Positions 43,121 to 51,732 of a DNA stretch of 64,000 nucleotides are shown piece by piece (position 1 is the stretch's first letter; each line of letters begins with the position of its first letter). The stretch is from UBA7672 sp965279085. Its GTDB lineage: Bacteria > Pseudomonadota > Alphaproteobacteria > Caulobacterales > Hyphomonadaceae. The stretch lies in the NCBI GenBank assembly GCA_965279085.1, contig OZ257149.1:2356001-2420000 (forward strand), read 5' to 3'. The position numbers and the translations under genes were made by a program. The notes under the pieces are model-generated. The model worked only from the letters and a program-made list of their open reading frames with translations. It was not told the DNA's origin and did not search any database.

Positions 43121-43741
43121 ATGTCCAAACACATCGCCCTGCTCGCTGCGGCCAGCGTCCTGGCTGCAGCCTGCGCTTCCAACCCTGCCCCCGCTCCGGG
43201 CATGACCACGACCACCGGCGGCGCGGTCGCGCTTCCTGGCGCTTCGGCCAGCGGCACGGCCACCGTCTCGAACATGGCGTCGACCACCGCGTGGCTCGCT
43301 GAAGAGAAGCTCATCCCGGCCGATCCGGTGCTGGCGCTGGTCAGCGCGACAGGCGGCGATGTCGATAATCCGATGGGCGTGGTCGTCACCTGCAACGCTG
43401 CGAACGGCGGCACGACGATGAAGGTGGGCAAGCAACCGGCAAGCCGGGTGGGCCAGAGCGCGACCTTCCGCCTGCGCACCGGCGCGAGCGCGCAGGAAGT
43501 CGAAGGGAAATTCCAGGCCAATCCGAAATCGCCCGAAGCCGATTTCGTCTTCCCGATTCGTCAGGCGGACCTGCTGGCGATGAGCCAGCTCGACCTCGTG
43601 TCGATCGTTGACGATCAGGGCGCCGTGCAGTGGGCCTTCGTGAAGGATCCGGGCTCGCTCGTGCAGGCGAAATACGTCGCCTCGCTGAAGGGCCTGCCGC
43701 AGCAGGCGACGGACTTCGTCGCCTACTGCAACCCGAAATAG
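43121..43741 (+). CDS. Hypothetical lipoprotein
   Basis: A 206-residue protein with a lipoprotein signal peptide (LLAAASVLAAACAS, lipobox Cys18). The mature part is threonine/alanine-rich at first, then beta-rich (GVVVTCNAANGGTTMKVGK, ATFRLRTGASAQEVEGKF), and has a second cysteine near the end (AYCNPK). I do not recognise a family. It ends at a strong terminator. Confidence 0.75.
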   Translation: MSKHIALLAAASVLAAACASNPAPAPGMTTTTGGAVALPGASASGTATVSNMASTTAWLAEEKLIPADPVLALVSATGGDVDNPMGVVVTCNAANGGTTMKVGKQPASRVGQSATFRLRTGASAQEVEGKFQANPKSPEADFVFPIRQADLLAMSQLDLVSIVDDQGAVQWAFVKDPGSLVQAKYVASLKGLPQQATDFVAYCNPK

Positions 43742-43764
43742 CCGGATCCACGGTAGAGACATGA

Positions 43765-43793
43765 GAAGGCCCGGAGCGATGCTCCGGGCCTTC
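43765..43793. terminator. Bidirectional intrinsic terminator
   Basis: A perfect 13-bp stem GAAGGCCCGGAGC / GCTCCGGGCCTTC with a GAT loop, between convergent genes. The core resembles the terminator at 2715-2743; the T tail is weak (TTCGCGTTTC). Confidence 0.8.
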
Positions 43794-43819
43794 GCGTTTC
43801 TCCGCAATGTTGGCCGTCC

Positions 43820-45970
43820 CTAGTTGGGCGCCGGCGCCGGAGCTGCCGCGGCAGCGTCCGCATCCTCATGCGCGCGGTTGATGATGTAGGCGCGGATGGA
43901 TTCAGCGTCGTCCGGCGTCAGCGTGGCCTTGAAGCTGGCCATGCCGGCGCTCGCAAGCTTGCCGTTCAGAACCACGTCGGCGAAGTCCTCCTTCGTGCCA
44001 GGCGCCTGCGCCCAGCGGAGATCCTGCACCGCACCGCTCGAGATCACGAGCGGGCCGTGGCAGACCATGCAGTTGCGATCGAACAGCAGGCGGCCACGCT
44101 CGAGCTGCTGCGCGTTGCCGAAGTCTTCGGCGGCCGGAACCATGTCCTGCTCGAAGACCTCGTAAGGCGGAAGCTCAGCCTTGCCGCCGATCTTGTAGAC
44201 GAACACGCGGCCCATTTCGGACGAGCCGATTTTCGGGATCGCGCCGCCGCCGCCGGTCAGCGGAAGAGCAGTGCCCCACCCTGCCGTCACGGCGATGTAC
44301 TGCTCGCCATCGATCTCGTAGCTCATCGGGCCGGACATGACCGGATAGTGCGCTTCGGTTTCCCACTTGGGCGCGCCGCTGGCCGCGTCGAACGCGCGGA
44401 ACTTGCCATCGAGGCTGCCTTGGAACACCAGCCCTCCGCCTGTCGCCAGCACGCCGCCATTCCACGGCGTTCCATAGTCGTGCACCCAGCGCGGCTTCTT
44501 CGCGGCAGGATCCCACGCAACGAGCTGTCCCTTGAGAGCAGCACGCCCCGCAAGCCGCTCGTTCAGCGTCGGCGTCGGGCCGACGCCCGCGAACTCGATG
44601 CCGGTGTTCCAGAAGCCGGGGCGGTATTCATGCTCGGCTTCATCCGCATAGAGCTGCGGCAGCGTGTGCGCCGGAATATAAACCAGCCCCGTGTCCGGGC
44701 TGAACGCCATCGGATGCCAGTTGTGCGCGCCCAGCGGACCCGGGATCGCCTGGAACGGCGTATCGAGATAGCGCGCGCCCGGATCTTCAACCGGACGACC
44801 CGTCGCGAGATCGACGCTGGACGCCCAGTTGATGTTGTCCTGATACTTGTCGGCGGAGAGCAGCTTACCCGTCGCGCGGTCGATCACGTAGAAGAAGCCG
44901 TTCTTCGGCGCCTGCATCAGCACCTTTTTCGTCTCTTCGCCGCTCTTGATGTCGGCGAGGATGATGTGCTGCGTGGCCGTGTAGTCCCACGTCTCGCCCG
45001 GCGTTGTCTGATAGTGCCAGACATACTCGCCCGTCTCCGGCTTGATCGCGAGGATCGACGACAGAAGCAGGTTGTCGCCGCCGGACGGATCGCGCAGGCG
45101 CCGGTTCCACGGCGAGCCGTTGCCGATGCCGACATAGAAGATGTCGAGTTCCGGATCGTAGGCCATGGCATCCCACGCCGTGCCGCCGCCGCCCGTCTCG
45201 GTCCATTCGCCGGTGTCGCCCCAGCTTACGTTGCCGACGTCGGTGAAGAACTTGTCGGAGGCTTCGTTGTCCGGCTGCTTGTTGGGGTTCGGCGTCATGT
45301 AGAAGCGCCAGGCCTTGTCGCCCGTCTTGGCGTCGTAGGCCGTGATGTAACCGCGCACGCCGAGCTCGGCGCCGCCATTCCCGATGATCACCTTGCCCTT
45401 CACCACACGCGGCGCGCCGGTGATCGTGTAGGGCCGCGACTGGTCGACGGTGACCTGCTCCCACGACTTCTCACCGGTCTTGGCGTCGAGCGCTAACAGA
45501 CGCCCATCGATCGTGCCCAGATAAACCTTGCCTTCCCAGATCGCGACGCCGCGGTTCACGACATCGCAGCAGGCCGAGACGCCGCGCGCCTTGTCGACCG
45601 CCGGGTCGAATTTCCAGAGCCGTTCGCCCGTCTTGGCGTTATAGGCGTAGGCCACCGACCATGCCGACGTGACGTACATCACGCCGTCGACGACGATCGG
45701 CGTCGATTCCATGCCGCGGTTGGTGTCGAGGTCCGCCGTCCAGGCAAGGCCAAGGCTGGTGACATTCTCGCCGTTCACCTGTTTCAGCGGCGAATAACGC
45801 TGCTCGGAATAGGTGCGGCCGTGGGAGATCCAGATTTCGGGACGCTTGTCGGCGGAGATGATCGCATCGCCGTTCACATCGGCGGCGGTCAGCGCCGGAA
45901 GCTTGCTCTCTCCGCACGATGCGAGCGCAAGCAGCGCCGCGCCTGCGGCCAAGGCTACGCTGAACCTCAT
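43820..45970 (-). CDS. PQQ-dependent alcohol dehydrogenase with C-terminal cytochrome c, lipoprotein
   Basis: From ATG 45970 the product has 716 residues. It is predicted to be lipidated at Cys19 (LLALASCGE). The beta-propeller shows paired Cys134-Cys135 (VSACCDVVNRG), tryptophan-docking AW/W motifs (LDAKTGEKSWEQ) and catalytic Asp329 in PGETWDYTATQ. The residue two after that Asp is Thr331, not the Asp seen in lanthanide-dependent enzymes, so calcium is predicted. A heme motif CMVCH at 634-638 with possible Met677 marks a quinohemoprotein (type II) dehydrogenase. It oxidises alcohols in the periplasm and passes electrons to the fused cytochrome. Confidence 0.93.
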   Translation of the reverse strand: MRFSVALAAGAALLALASCGESKLPALTAADVNGDAIISADKRPEIWISHGRTYSEQRYSPLKQVNGENVTSLGLAWTADLDTNRGMESTPIVVDGVMYVTSAWSVAYAYNAKTGERLWKFDPAVDKARGVSACCDVVNRGVAIWEGKVYLGTIDGRLLALDAKTGEKSWEQVTVDQSRPYTITGAPRVVKGKVIIGNGGAELGVRGYITAYDAKTGDKAWRFYMTPNPNKQPDNEASDKFFTDVGNVSWGDTGEWTETGGGGTAWDAMAYDPELDIFYVGIGNGSPWNRRLRDPSGGDNLLLSSILAIKPETGEYVWHYQTTPGETWDYTATQHIILADIKSGEETKKVLMQAPKNGFFYVIDRATGKLLSADKYQDNINWASSVDLATGRPVEDPGARYLDTPFQAIPGPLGAHNWHPMAFSPDTGLVYIPAHTLPQLYADEAEHEYRPGFWNTGIEFAGVGPTPTLNERLAGRAALKGQLVAWDPAAKKPRWVHDYGTPWNGGVLATGGGLVFQGSLDGKFRAFDAASGAPKWETEAHYPVMSGPMSYEIDGEQYIAVTAGWGTALPLTGGGGAIPKIGSSEMGRVFVYKIGGKAELPPYEVFEQDMVPAAEDFGNAQQLERGRLLFDRNCMVCHGPLVISSGAVQDLRWAQAPGTKEDFADVVLNGKLASAGMASFKATLTPDDAESIRAYIINRAHEDADAAAAAPAPAPN

Positions 45971-46048
45971 GAAACCCTCCCTCGTCCTGTCGCCGGACAT
46001 ACCGGCTTTTCTGCACCAATGGCGCGCTTTGGCAAAGGGCATCGCGAT

Positions 46049-46096
46049 GCGTCAGGGATGTCTTGACGCACGCAATCTGTCAGGATATCCCTGACA
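46049..46096. promoter_or_regulatory. Nested inverted repeats in the divergent PQQ-ADH / zinc-finger promoter
   Basis: Three symmetries overlap: GCGTCA...TGACGC (46049-46069), TGTCAGG-ATATC-CCTGACA (46078-46096) and TCAGGGAT with ATCCCTGA (46052-46059 and 46087-46094). They lie 18 bases before the zinc-finger start and 79 bases from the dehydrogenase start. They look like a dimer operator, possibly for the adjacent HTH protein. Confidence 0.6.
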
Positions 46097-46113
46097 AAAC
46101 CACGGAGGCGGCA

Positions 46114-46488
46114 ATGGCAGCGAAGACGAAGAAGCCTGCAAAGCAGGACAAGGCGACGCTGGTGTGCAGCTTCTGCGGGATGACGGATAAGGAGGTCACG
46201 AGCCTACTCGCCGCCGGCGCGCAGCCGGGCGTCTACATATGCGCTGCGTGCGTGGGCGCCTGCAATCAGGTGCTTGGGGGAGTCCCGGCGGAAGGGCCTG
46301 CGGACTGGGCGAAGCGTAGCGACAGTGACCTGCTCGCCAACCTCCCTCGTACGCAGTCGGCGCATCAGTCGACGGCGTCGGTGCTGCAGCAGCAGATCGA
46401 TGTGCTGCGCAAACGCGAGGTCAGCTGGCAGAAGATAGGAGATGCGCTGGGCGTGTCGCGACAGGCGGCGTGGGAGCGCTTCGGCTAG
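46114..46488 (+). CDS. ClpX-type C4 zinc-finger protein with C-terminal HTH
   Basis: A 124-residue protein from ATG 46114 (site CGGAGG). A lysine-rich start leads to a four-cysteine zinc finger (VCSFCGM ... YICAACVGAC) like the ClpX N-terminal domain. The C-terminus has a coiled segment (VLQQQIDVLRKREV) and a helix-turn-helix WQKIGDALGVSRQAAWERF. There is no ClpX ATPase. It is probably a small DNA-binding regulator or ClpXP-related adaptor; the inverted repeats just upstream fit autoregulation. It shares 4 bases with the convergent kinase gene. Confidence 0.75.
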   Translation: MAAKTKKPAKQDKATLVCSFCGMTDKEVTSLLAAGAQPGVYICAACVGACNQVLGGVPAEGPADWAKRSDSDLLANLPRTQSAHQSTASVLQQQIDVLRKREVSWQKIGDALGVSRQAAWERFG

Positions 46489-48011
46489 CCGGCGATGCGC
46501 GAGATGTCGGCAAGCACGTCGTCGAGCGAGCCGTCATTCTCCGGAGCAGGCGCCTGGCGCGCGACCGGGCCCTCGGCCTGATCGCTGCCGAGCACCCGGC
46601 CAATGGCGGACAGGAGTTCGCCCCGGTCGATTGGCTTCGACACATAGCCGGACATGCCCAGGCCGATCAGGCGTTCACGATCGCCGCTCATGGCGTCGGC
46701 GGTCAGCGCGATGACGGGCAAGTCGCACAGAGGCGGGGCGGAGGCGCGGATGCGCCTGATCGCCTCGGTTCCGTCCATCACCGGCATGTGGACATCGAGC
46801 AGCACAAGATCGAAGGGCTGGCGGGCCAGAGCGTCCAGCGCCTCCTGCCCGTTCGTGGCCTCTGTGATGAGAGCGCCCTGCGGCTGCAGGAAAAGGCGCA
46901 CGACCTGGCGGTTGATGGCATTGTCGTCGGTGAGCAGCACACGGGCGCCGCGCAGACTGACCCCAGCCGGCTTTGCCTGCTCGCGCGGCGCATCGGCAGC
47001 GATGCCGGTCGCGGCGTCGGCGAGGAAGGTAAAGGTAAAGACCGAGCCGCGGCCGGGGGTCGAGCGCACGACGATGTCGCCGCCCATCAAGCGCGCCAAC
47101 CGCCGCGAAATCGCAAGGCCAAGGCCGGTGCCGCCGAACTGCCGCGTCGTTGAACCATCCGCCTGCGTAAAGGCCTCGAAAAGGCGATCCGCCGTCGCTT
47201 GGTTCATGCCGATGCCGGTATCGGCGACCGCGACGGTCACCCGGCTCCTGCCGCCTTCGACGGACGCAACGGTCGTGCTGATGTGCACCCCGCCTTCGCG
47301 GGTGAATTTCACGGCGTTGGAGACGAGGTTGGACAGGCACTGGCGCACGCGCACCGGATCGTAGCGAAGACGCAGCTTGTCGGGCGTGTCCGTCATCACG
47401 AGGCTGACGCCCTTCTCGCGCGCGATCGACTGGAACAGGCGATGCACCTGCTGCACGGTCGCGAGCAGTTCGGTGTCGACCGGCGCCACATCGAGCTTGC
47501 CGGCCTCGATCTTCGACAGGTCGAGCACGTCGTTGAGGATCGCCATCAGTGTCACGCCGGAATCGCGGATGGTGGTCACCATCTCGCGGGTCGCGTCGTC
47601 GAGCTCGCGTGACTCGAGGCCCTGCGCCATGCCGAGAATGCCGTTCAGCGGCGTGCGGATCTCGTGGCTCATGTTGGCTAGGAATTCACTCTTGGCGCGG
47701 GTCGCGGCCTCCGCTGCGTCGCGCGCGGATTCCACCTCGGCCAGCCGCTGCACGCGCTCTTCCGCCAGCGAGGCCTGCGCGACCTGCACGCGGGCGTTCT
47801 GGTTGATGAGGAAGAATGTGAAAGGCGGGGCAACCAGCGACGTGATGAGGATCGTGGTCGTGGCGTCATACGGACGGCCATCCGGCATGACGTAAACACT
47901 GACAATAAAATCGACCACCACCGCCACGATGACGATGAGCGCCGAAATCAGCGCCGCCTGAATAAGGTGCTTCCGAAGCATCGCTGCCACCGCCTGCCTG
48001 CAGCCACACAT
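46485..48011 (-). CDS. Hybrid sensor histidine kinase with receiver domain
   Basis: A 508-residue protein. Two N-terminal membrane helices (LIQAALISALIVIVAVVVDFI and ILITSLVAPPFTFFLI) flank a short loop, so there is no large sensor domain. A coiled coil leads to the H-box FLANMSHEIRTPLNGILGM, N-box NLVSNAVKFT, G boxes ADTGIGM and GGTGLGLAIS, then a receiver domain with Asp in LVLLDVHMPVMDG. No separate output regulator is adjacent. An ATG at 47981 is an alternative start. Confidence 0.92.
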   Translation of the reverse strand: MCGCRQAVAAMLRKHLIQAALISALIVIVAVVVDFIVSVYVMPDGRPYDATTTILITSLVAPPFTFFLINQNARVQVAQASLAEERVQRLAEVESARDAAEAATRAKSEFLANMSHEIRTPLNGILGMAQGLESRELDDATREMVTTIRDSGVTLMAILNDVLDLSKIEAGKLDVAPVDTELLATVQQVHRLFQSIAREKGVSLVMTDTPDKLRLRYDPVRVRQCLSNLVSNAVKFTREGGVHISTTVASVEGGRSRVTVAVADTGIGMNQATADRLFEAFTQADGSTTRQFGGTGLGLAISRRLARLMGGDIVVRSTPGRGSVFTFTFLADAATGIAADAPREQAKPAGVSLRGARVLLTDDNAINRQVVRLFLQPQGALITEATNGQEALDALARQPFDLVLLDVHMPVMDGTEAIRRIRASAPPLCDLPVIALTADAMSGDRERLIGLGMSGYVSKPIDRGELLSAIGRVLGSDQAEGPVARQAPAPENDGSLDDVLADISRIAG

Positions 48012-48064
48012 GCCTGAAATTGGTAAAGTTTTCGCGGATCGCCGTTTACGCGGCGAAAACCGGC

Positions 48065-48949
48065 CTAGTTGCGGGCCGCTTCGACGAGTTCCGCCTGTGC
48101 GGCAGCGATTGCGAGGTCAATCGCGCGCTCCCAGTCACGGGCGGCGGTAACGTCCCTAGCAGTGTCCGGCATCGCGACGGAACGGGAGGCGTTGACGACG
48201 CCGCCCTCGCGGCCGCGCGGCCCCTGGACGAAACCGGCCAGCGCGTCGCGCGCGCCTGCGCCCTGCGCGCCATAGCCCGGCACGAGGAACAGCGCGTCAC
48301 CTGATGTCGCCCGCAGCTTCTCGGCTTCCGCAGGGCCTGTCGCGCCCGCGACCATCATCAGGCCAGACCAGCCTTCCTTGCCCCGCAGTCGCGAGACCAT
48401 CGGCGCAAGCGCCCGGGCGACGTGCAGGTAGAGCGGCTCGCCATCAATTAGCTTCTGCTGGAAATCCTTCGAGCCCGGATTGGACGTGCGCGCCAGCACG
48501 ACGACGCCCTTCCCTTCGCGCTCCGCCACCGCGACGAACGGCTCGATCGTGTCGATGCCCATGTAGGGGTTCACGGTGATCGCATCGCACGGACAGGACG
48601 AGTCGGCGCCGAGATAGCCCTCGGCATATCCCTCCGCCGTCGATCCGATGTCGCCGCGCTTGGCGTCGAGGATGACGATCAGGCCGGCGCGCGTTGCAGC
48701 GCGGCAGACTTCCTCGAGTGCGTGGAGACCGCTGGCGCCCCAGCGTTCGAACAAGCCGGCCTGCGGCTTCACCACGGCGGCTTTGCCGATGATGCGCTCG
48801 ACAAGCGCGACGCCCCATTTGGCGGCCGCCTCCGGACCCGGACGTCCGAACAGGGCTGGGATCATCGACGCATGCGGATCAATGCCCACGCACAACGGGC
48901 CCTTGTCACGGACACCGGCGATCAGGCGGTCGGCAAAATTTCGGCTCAC
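48065..48949 (-). CDS. pyrF: Orotidine 5'-phosphate decarboxylase, type 2
   Basis: A 294-residue enzyme with PLCVGIDPHASMIP, KPQAGLFERWG, the catalytic DAKRGDIGSTAEGYA, CDAITVNPYMG and FLVPGYGAQGAG. It decarboxylates OMP to UMP. The frame runs upstream, but the GTG at 48949 gives VSRNFADRL, a usual start, and overlaps the protease stop as GTGA. The length and motifs fit the longer type-2 PyrF group. Coupling to a membrane protease gene is odd. Confidence 0.95.
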   Translation of the reverse strand: MSRNFADRLIAGVRDKGPLCVGIDPHASMIPALFGRPGPEAAAKWGVALVERIIGKAAVVKPQAGLFERWGASGLHALEEVCRAATRAGLIVILDAKRGDIGSTAEGYAEGYLGADSSCPCDAITVNPYMGIDTIEPFVAVAEREGKGVVVLARTSNPGSKDFQQKLIDGEPLYLHVARALAPMVSRLRGKEGWSGLMMVAGATGPAEAEKLRATSGDALFLVPGYGAQGAGARDALAGFVQGPRGREGGVVNASRSVAMPDTARDVTAARDWERAIDLAIAAAQAELVEAARN

Positions 48950-49860
48950 GGATCCTCGCCCACGCGGCACAGCACCTTCACCACCGCGCGCTCATCGCGC
49001 AGGCGGTCTGCCTCGGCCGAGTAGGACGAGGCGGAGAGTGCATGCGCTTCGCCGCCCGGCGCGACAAGCCCCTGCTCTTCCAGGAAGTCGCGGATCGAAT
49101 CGGGCGAGGCGGTGTAGATGCGGTTGCGCCGTGGGCTTTCGGCCACCGTCACGCCGACAACGGCGCCGTCCTTGTCGAAGACCGGCCCGCCGCTCATGCC
49201 GGACAGAGTGCCCTCGATGCCTTCCGAACGTTCCCGTTCGGCCCAGGCCAGCACCGGCTCTTCCATCGCATAGCGGCCGCGCGTGACGAGGTTGGAACGG
49301 GACTCGAGAATCGAGACGGCCTCTCCTGACCGGCCCTGCGGATAGCCGACATGATAGCCGGGCTCTCCAACCCGCAGTTCGCGGTCGAGAGCCAGCGTCA
49401 GCGCGGTCGGCGCGCGATCGGTCAGCAGCAGGGCGAGATCGGTGTTCTCGGACGTCAGCACGGAATCGACCCGCACCATCCGGCCATTGCCGACAGCGAG
49501 ACCGACGCGCGAACAGCCATCGACGACGTGCCGGGCGGTCAGCCAGGCGCCGGACGTGTTGATCGCGAACGCCGTGCCGATGCCGTCCTCGGCGTCCCCG
49601 ACCTGCACCAGCACCCGCTCGTCGAACGGGTCGGATTCGGGCAGCGGGTCGCCCTCGTCATCATAGGTCGCGTCGGGCTCGGCGGCTTCGTTTTCTGTGA
49701 TTTCCGGGGTCCGGCCGCGCTCTGCGTGTTCGGAGCCGACATCCACGCGCTCTTCGCCAACACGCCACGGGTCATCCTTGTCGCCGGCGCCGCTGGAAAA
49801 CAGCGTACCGACGATCACGGCCAGCACGACCGCATAGACCACCCAATCGGGGATTCTCAT
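48946..49860 (-). CDS. Membrane-anchored trypsin-like serine protease
   Basis: A 304-residue protein with an N-terminal anchor helix (VVYAVVLAVIVGTLFSSG), an acidic linker (residues 27-80) and a chymotrypsin-fold domain with catalytic His111 (LTARHVVDG), Asp141 (SENTDLALL) and Ser223 (GMSGGPVFD). No PDZ domain follows, unlike DegP/DegS. It probably works in the periplasm. It is the first gene of a pair with pyrF. Confidence 0.88.
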   Translation of the reverse strand: MRIPDWVVYAVVLAVIVGTLFSSGAGDKDDPWRVGEERVDVGSEHAERGRTPEITENEAAEPDATYDDEGDPLPESDPFDERVLVQVGDAEDGIGTAFAINTSGAWLTARHVVDGCSRVGLAVGNGRMVRVDSVLTSENTDLALLLTDRAPTALTLALDRELRVGEPGYHVGYPQGRSGEAVSILESRSNLVTRGRYAMEEPVLAWAERERSEGIEGTLSGMSGGPVFDKDGAVVGVTVAESPRRNRIYTASPDSIRDFLEEQGLVAPGGEAHALSASSYSAEADRLRDERAVVKVLCRVGEDP

Positions 49861-50095
49861 GCACGTCTCCGAAGAGCCTTATATTCGGGTGCGCGCCCCA
49901 ACTCACAAGGCCGTTGCCCATACCATGGCTGCGGCCCGTAAGCTCTGCGGAAGCCGGCCTGTCACGTGGCGTCATGACGTTAGCGGCAAGATTTCAAACG
50001 ATGTTTTCCCGATTCTTTGTTTGACAACGTAGCCGACGGGCGCGTCAATCAGTGTTGCGGGCACACAAGACTCGCGAACAAAGAAGGGAGTGTTG

Positions 50096-50398
50096 ATGAA
50101 ACGTCCAGTTTCATTTGTTGTGTCCCTTGTCCTGATCCTAGGGACTTCGGCTTGCGGCGGCGCCGCGGCTGGCAAGCCACAGATCGCAGAAGCCTGCAGC
50201 AGCAAGATGGGTTCGGAACAGGGATGCGCCTGTTTCGCGGACGCGCTCGAAAAGAGCCTGACGCCCGAGGAATTCGGTCAGGTCGCCAAGGCAATGGACG
50301 ACAACAAGCGCTTCTCGGACATGCTGCCCAGCAATCTGAACAACGATGCGAAGATAACCGGCGTTTTCGCCGAAGCGACGCGGTCCTGCTTCACCTGA
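50096..50398 (+). CDS. Small hypothetical lipoprotein
   Basis: A 100-residue protein with a lipoprotein signal (FVVSLVLILGTSACGG). It has three further cysteine-containing spots (EACSSKM, GCACFADAL, RSCFT), suggesting disulfides in the periplasm. The ATG follows AAGGGAG; a GTG six bases upstream is possible. The family is unknown to me. Confidence 0.7.
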   Translation: MKRPVSFVVSLVLILGTSACGGAAAGKPQIAEACSSKMGSEQGCACFADALEKSLTPEEFGQVAKAMDDNKRFSDMLPSNLNNDAKITGVFAEATRSCFT

Positions 50399-50413
50399 AG
50401 CAGAGAGCCCCGC

Positions 50414-50830
50414 CTAGATCCCGAAAGCCGCCATCACGCCGGCGGCCAGAGCGGTTATTGTCATCACGAGTGTCAGCGCGACGGCGATAACGCGCTGCGT
50501 CGAGTTCTTTTTCTTGAGGCCTTCAGGAGCCCGATCGCGACGCGGCGCCAGCGTCCAGACGTTCGACAGGAAGCCCAGCGCCGCGACACCCGCAACGATG
50601 GCGGCTGCCCGGGAGTTGGAGAGCAAGGCAGCGCCAGCTGCAATTCCGAGCAAGGCCGCCTGGAAGCCCGCCGCCGCCGCCAGAACCTTCCGCAGCATCC
50701 GGTCGGCCCGACCATGATCCAGCCCGTCGAAGGCTGAGTTGGCGACGATCACCGCGCCGGTCCAGCCAGACGCCGCCGCGCCGCCGGCGCACAGGGCCGC
50801 CACAGCATGCAGGATCGAAGCAAGGTCCAT
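50414..50830 (-). CDS. Hypothetical membrane protein, four helices
   Basis: A 138-residue alanine-rich protein with hydrophobic segments about residues 5-28, 48-70, 74-95 and 112-137. SFTNVWTLAP-like loop NVWTLAPRRDRAPEG is cytoplasmic by charge. No family recognised. It converges on the small lipoprotein gene, 15 bases apart. Confidence 0.65.
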   Translation of the reverse strand: MDLASILHAVAALCAGGAAASGWTGAVIVANSAFDGLDHGRADRMLRKVLAAAAGFQAALLGIAAGAALLSNSRAAAIVAGVAALGFLSNVWTLAPRRDRAPEGLKKKNSTQRVIAVALTLVMTITALAAGVMAAFGI

Positions 50831-50988
50831 GTCGCTACCCCCGCGCGATAATGCGCAAACCGGCAGTCTGGAGGGATTCGCGGCTCGGCATCACCACTGC
50901 CAAAATTGCCGGGAATGCTTGCCCGCAGGGGATTGCAACGTTCCGGGCGCGGCCCGACTGTGGGCCCAGGACAAAAACGGGGACTTTC

Positions 50989-51732
50989 ATGCGTATCAAG
51001 GCTTTCGCCACCATGGCCGCCACCGGCCTCCTCGTCGCGGCCTGCAACCAGCCGGCGCCGACGCCCGAACCCGCCAAGCCGGAGGAGAAGCCAGTGGCAG
51101 ACCAGCCGGCAGCGGCCAGCGACCCGTTCAAGTACGCCGTGAACTATGAGTGCGAAGGCGGCGGCAAGATCGATATCGTGTTCGACCAGGGCAGCGAGCG
51201 CAGCGCGCTCGTGCGCGTCGATGGCGGCGCGCCGGTGACGCTCGCGCTGGATCCCACGACCCAGACCGGCATGGACTTCAAGGATGCTACCTCCTCGCTC
51301 GCGTCTGAAGGCGACCGCATCACCTGGAAATCCGGCGCCACGACCAGGACCTGCACCTTCGTCAGCCGCTCATTGCCGCCGCCGGCGGTGGATGGCGTCG
51401 TGCGCACGCTGGAGGCCGGCGATGCCGGCGCGAGCGTGGAGATCAAGGTCGGCGAGAAGATCGCGGTGGCGCTGTCAGGCGTCCCCACCGCTGGCTATGT
51501 CTGGGGCGCCTCGACTCCGCCGGCCTTCGTCAAGGCGACGGACGGTCCCGGAGGCAGCACGTCCACCGCGCAGTTCCTCCCTGGCTTCGCCGGCGGCAAC
51601 CACTGGGAAGTCATCGTGATCGAGGGCGTCGCCGCAGGCGAAGGCGAGATCGCGCTCGCCCAACGTCGTCCGTGGGAAGACAAGGCCGAGCCGGACGCCT
51701 CTACGTTCAAGTTCAAGCTGAAGGTAAGCTGA
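50989..51732 (+). CDS. Lipoprotein with MliC-like and chagasin-like (I42) inhibitor domains
   Basis: A 247-residue protein lipidated at Cys19 (LLVAACNQ), with a proline/glutamate linker. Residues 50-125 resemble MliC, the membrane-bound inhibitor of C-type lysozyme: VNYECEGG, a beta pattern, and a partner Cys122. Residues 140-247 resemble chagasin inhibitors of papain-like proteases: loops GVPTAGYVW (164-172), GPGGST (186-191) and RRPWED (226-231) correspond to the three binding loops. Such a protein could protect the cell surface from both lysozyme and cysteine proteases. The assignment is by motif only. Confidence 0.72.
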   Translation: MRIKAFATMAATGLLVAACNQPAPTPEPAKPEEKPVADQPAAASDPFKYAVNYECEGGGKIDIVFDQGSERSALVRVDGGAPVTLALDPTTQTGMDFKDATSSLASEGDRITWKSGATTRTCTFVSRSLPPPAVDGVVRTLEAGDAGASVEIKVGEKIAVALSGVPTAGYVWGASTPPAFVKATDGPGGSTSTAQFLPGFAGGNHWEVIVIEGVAAGEGEIALAQRRPWEDKAEPDASTFKFKLKVS

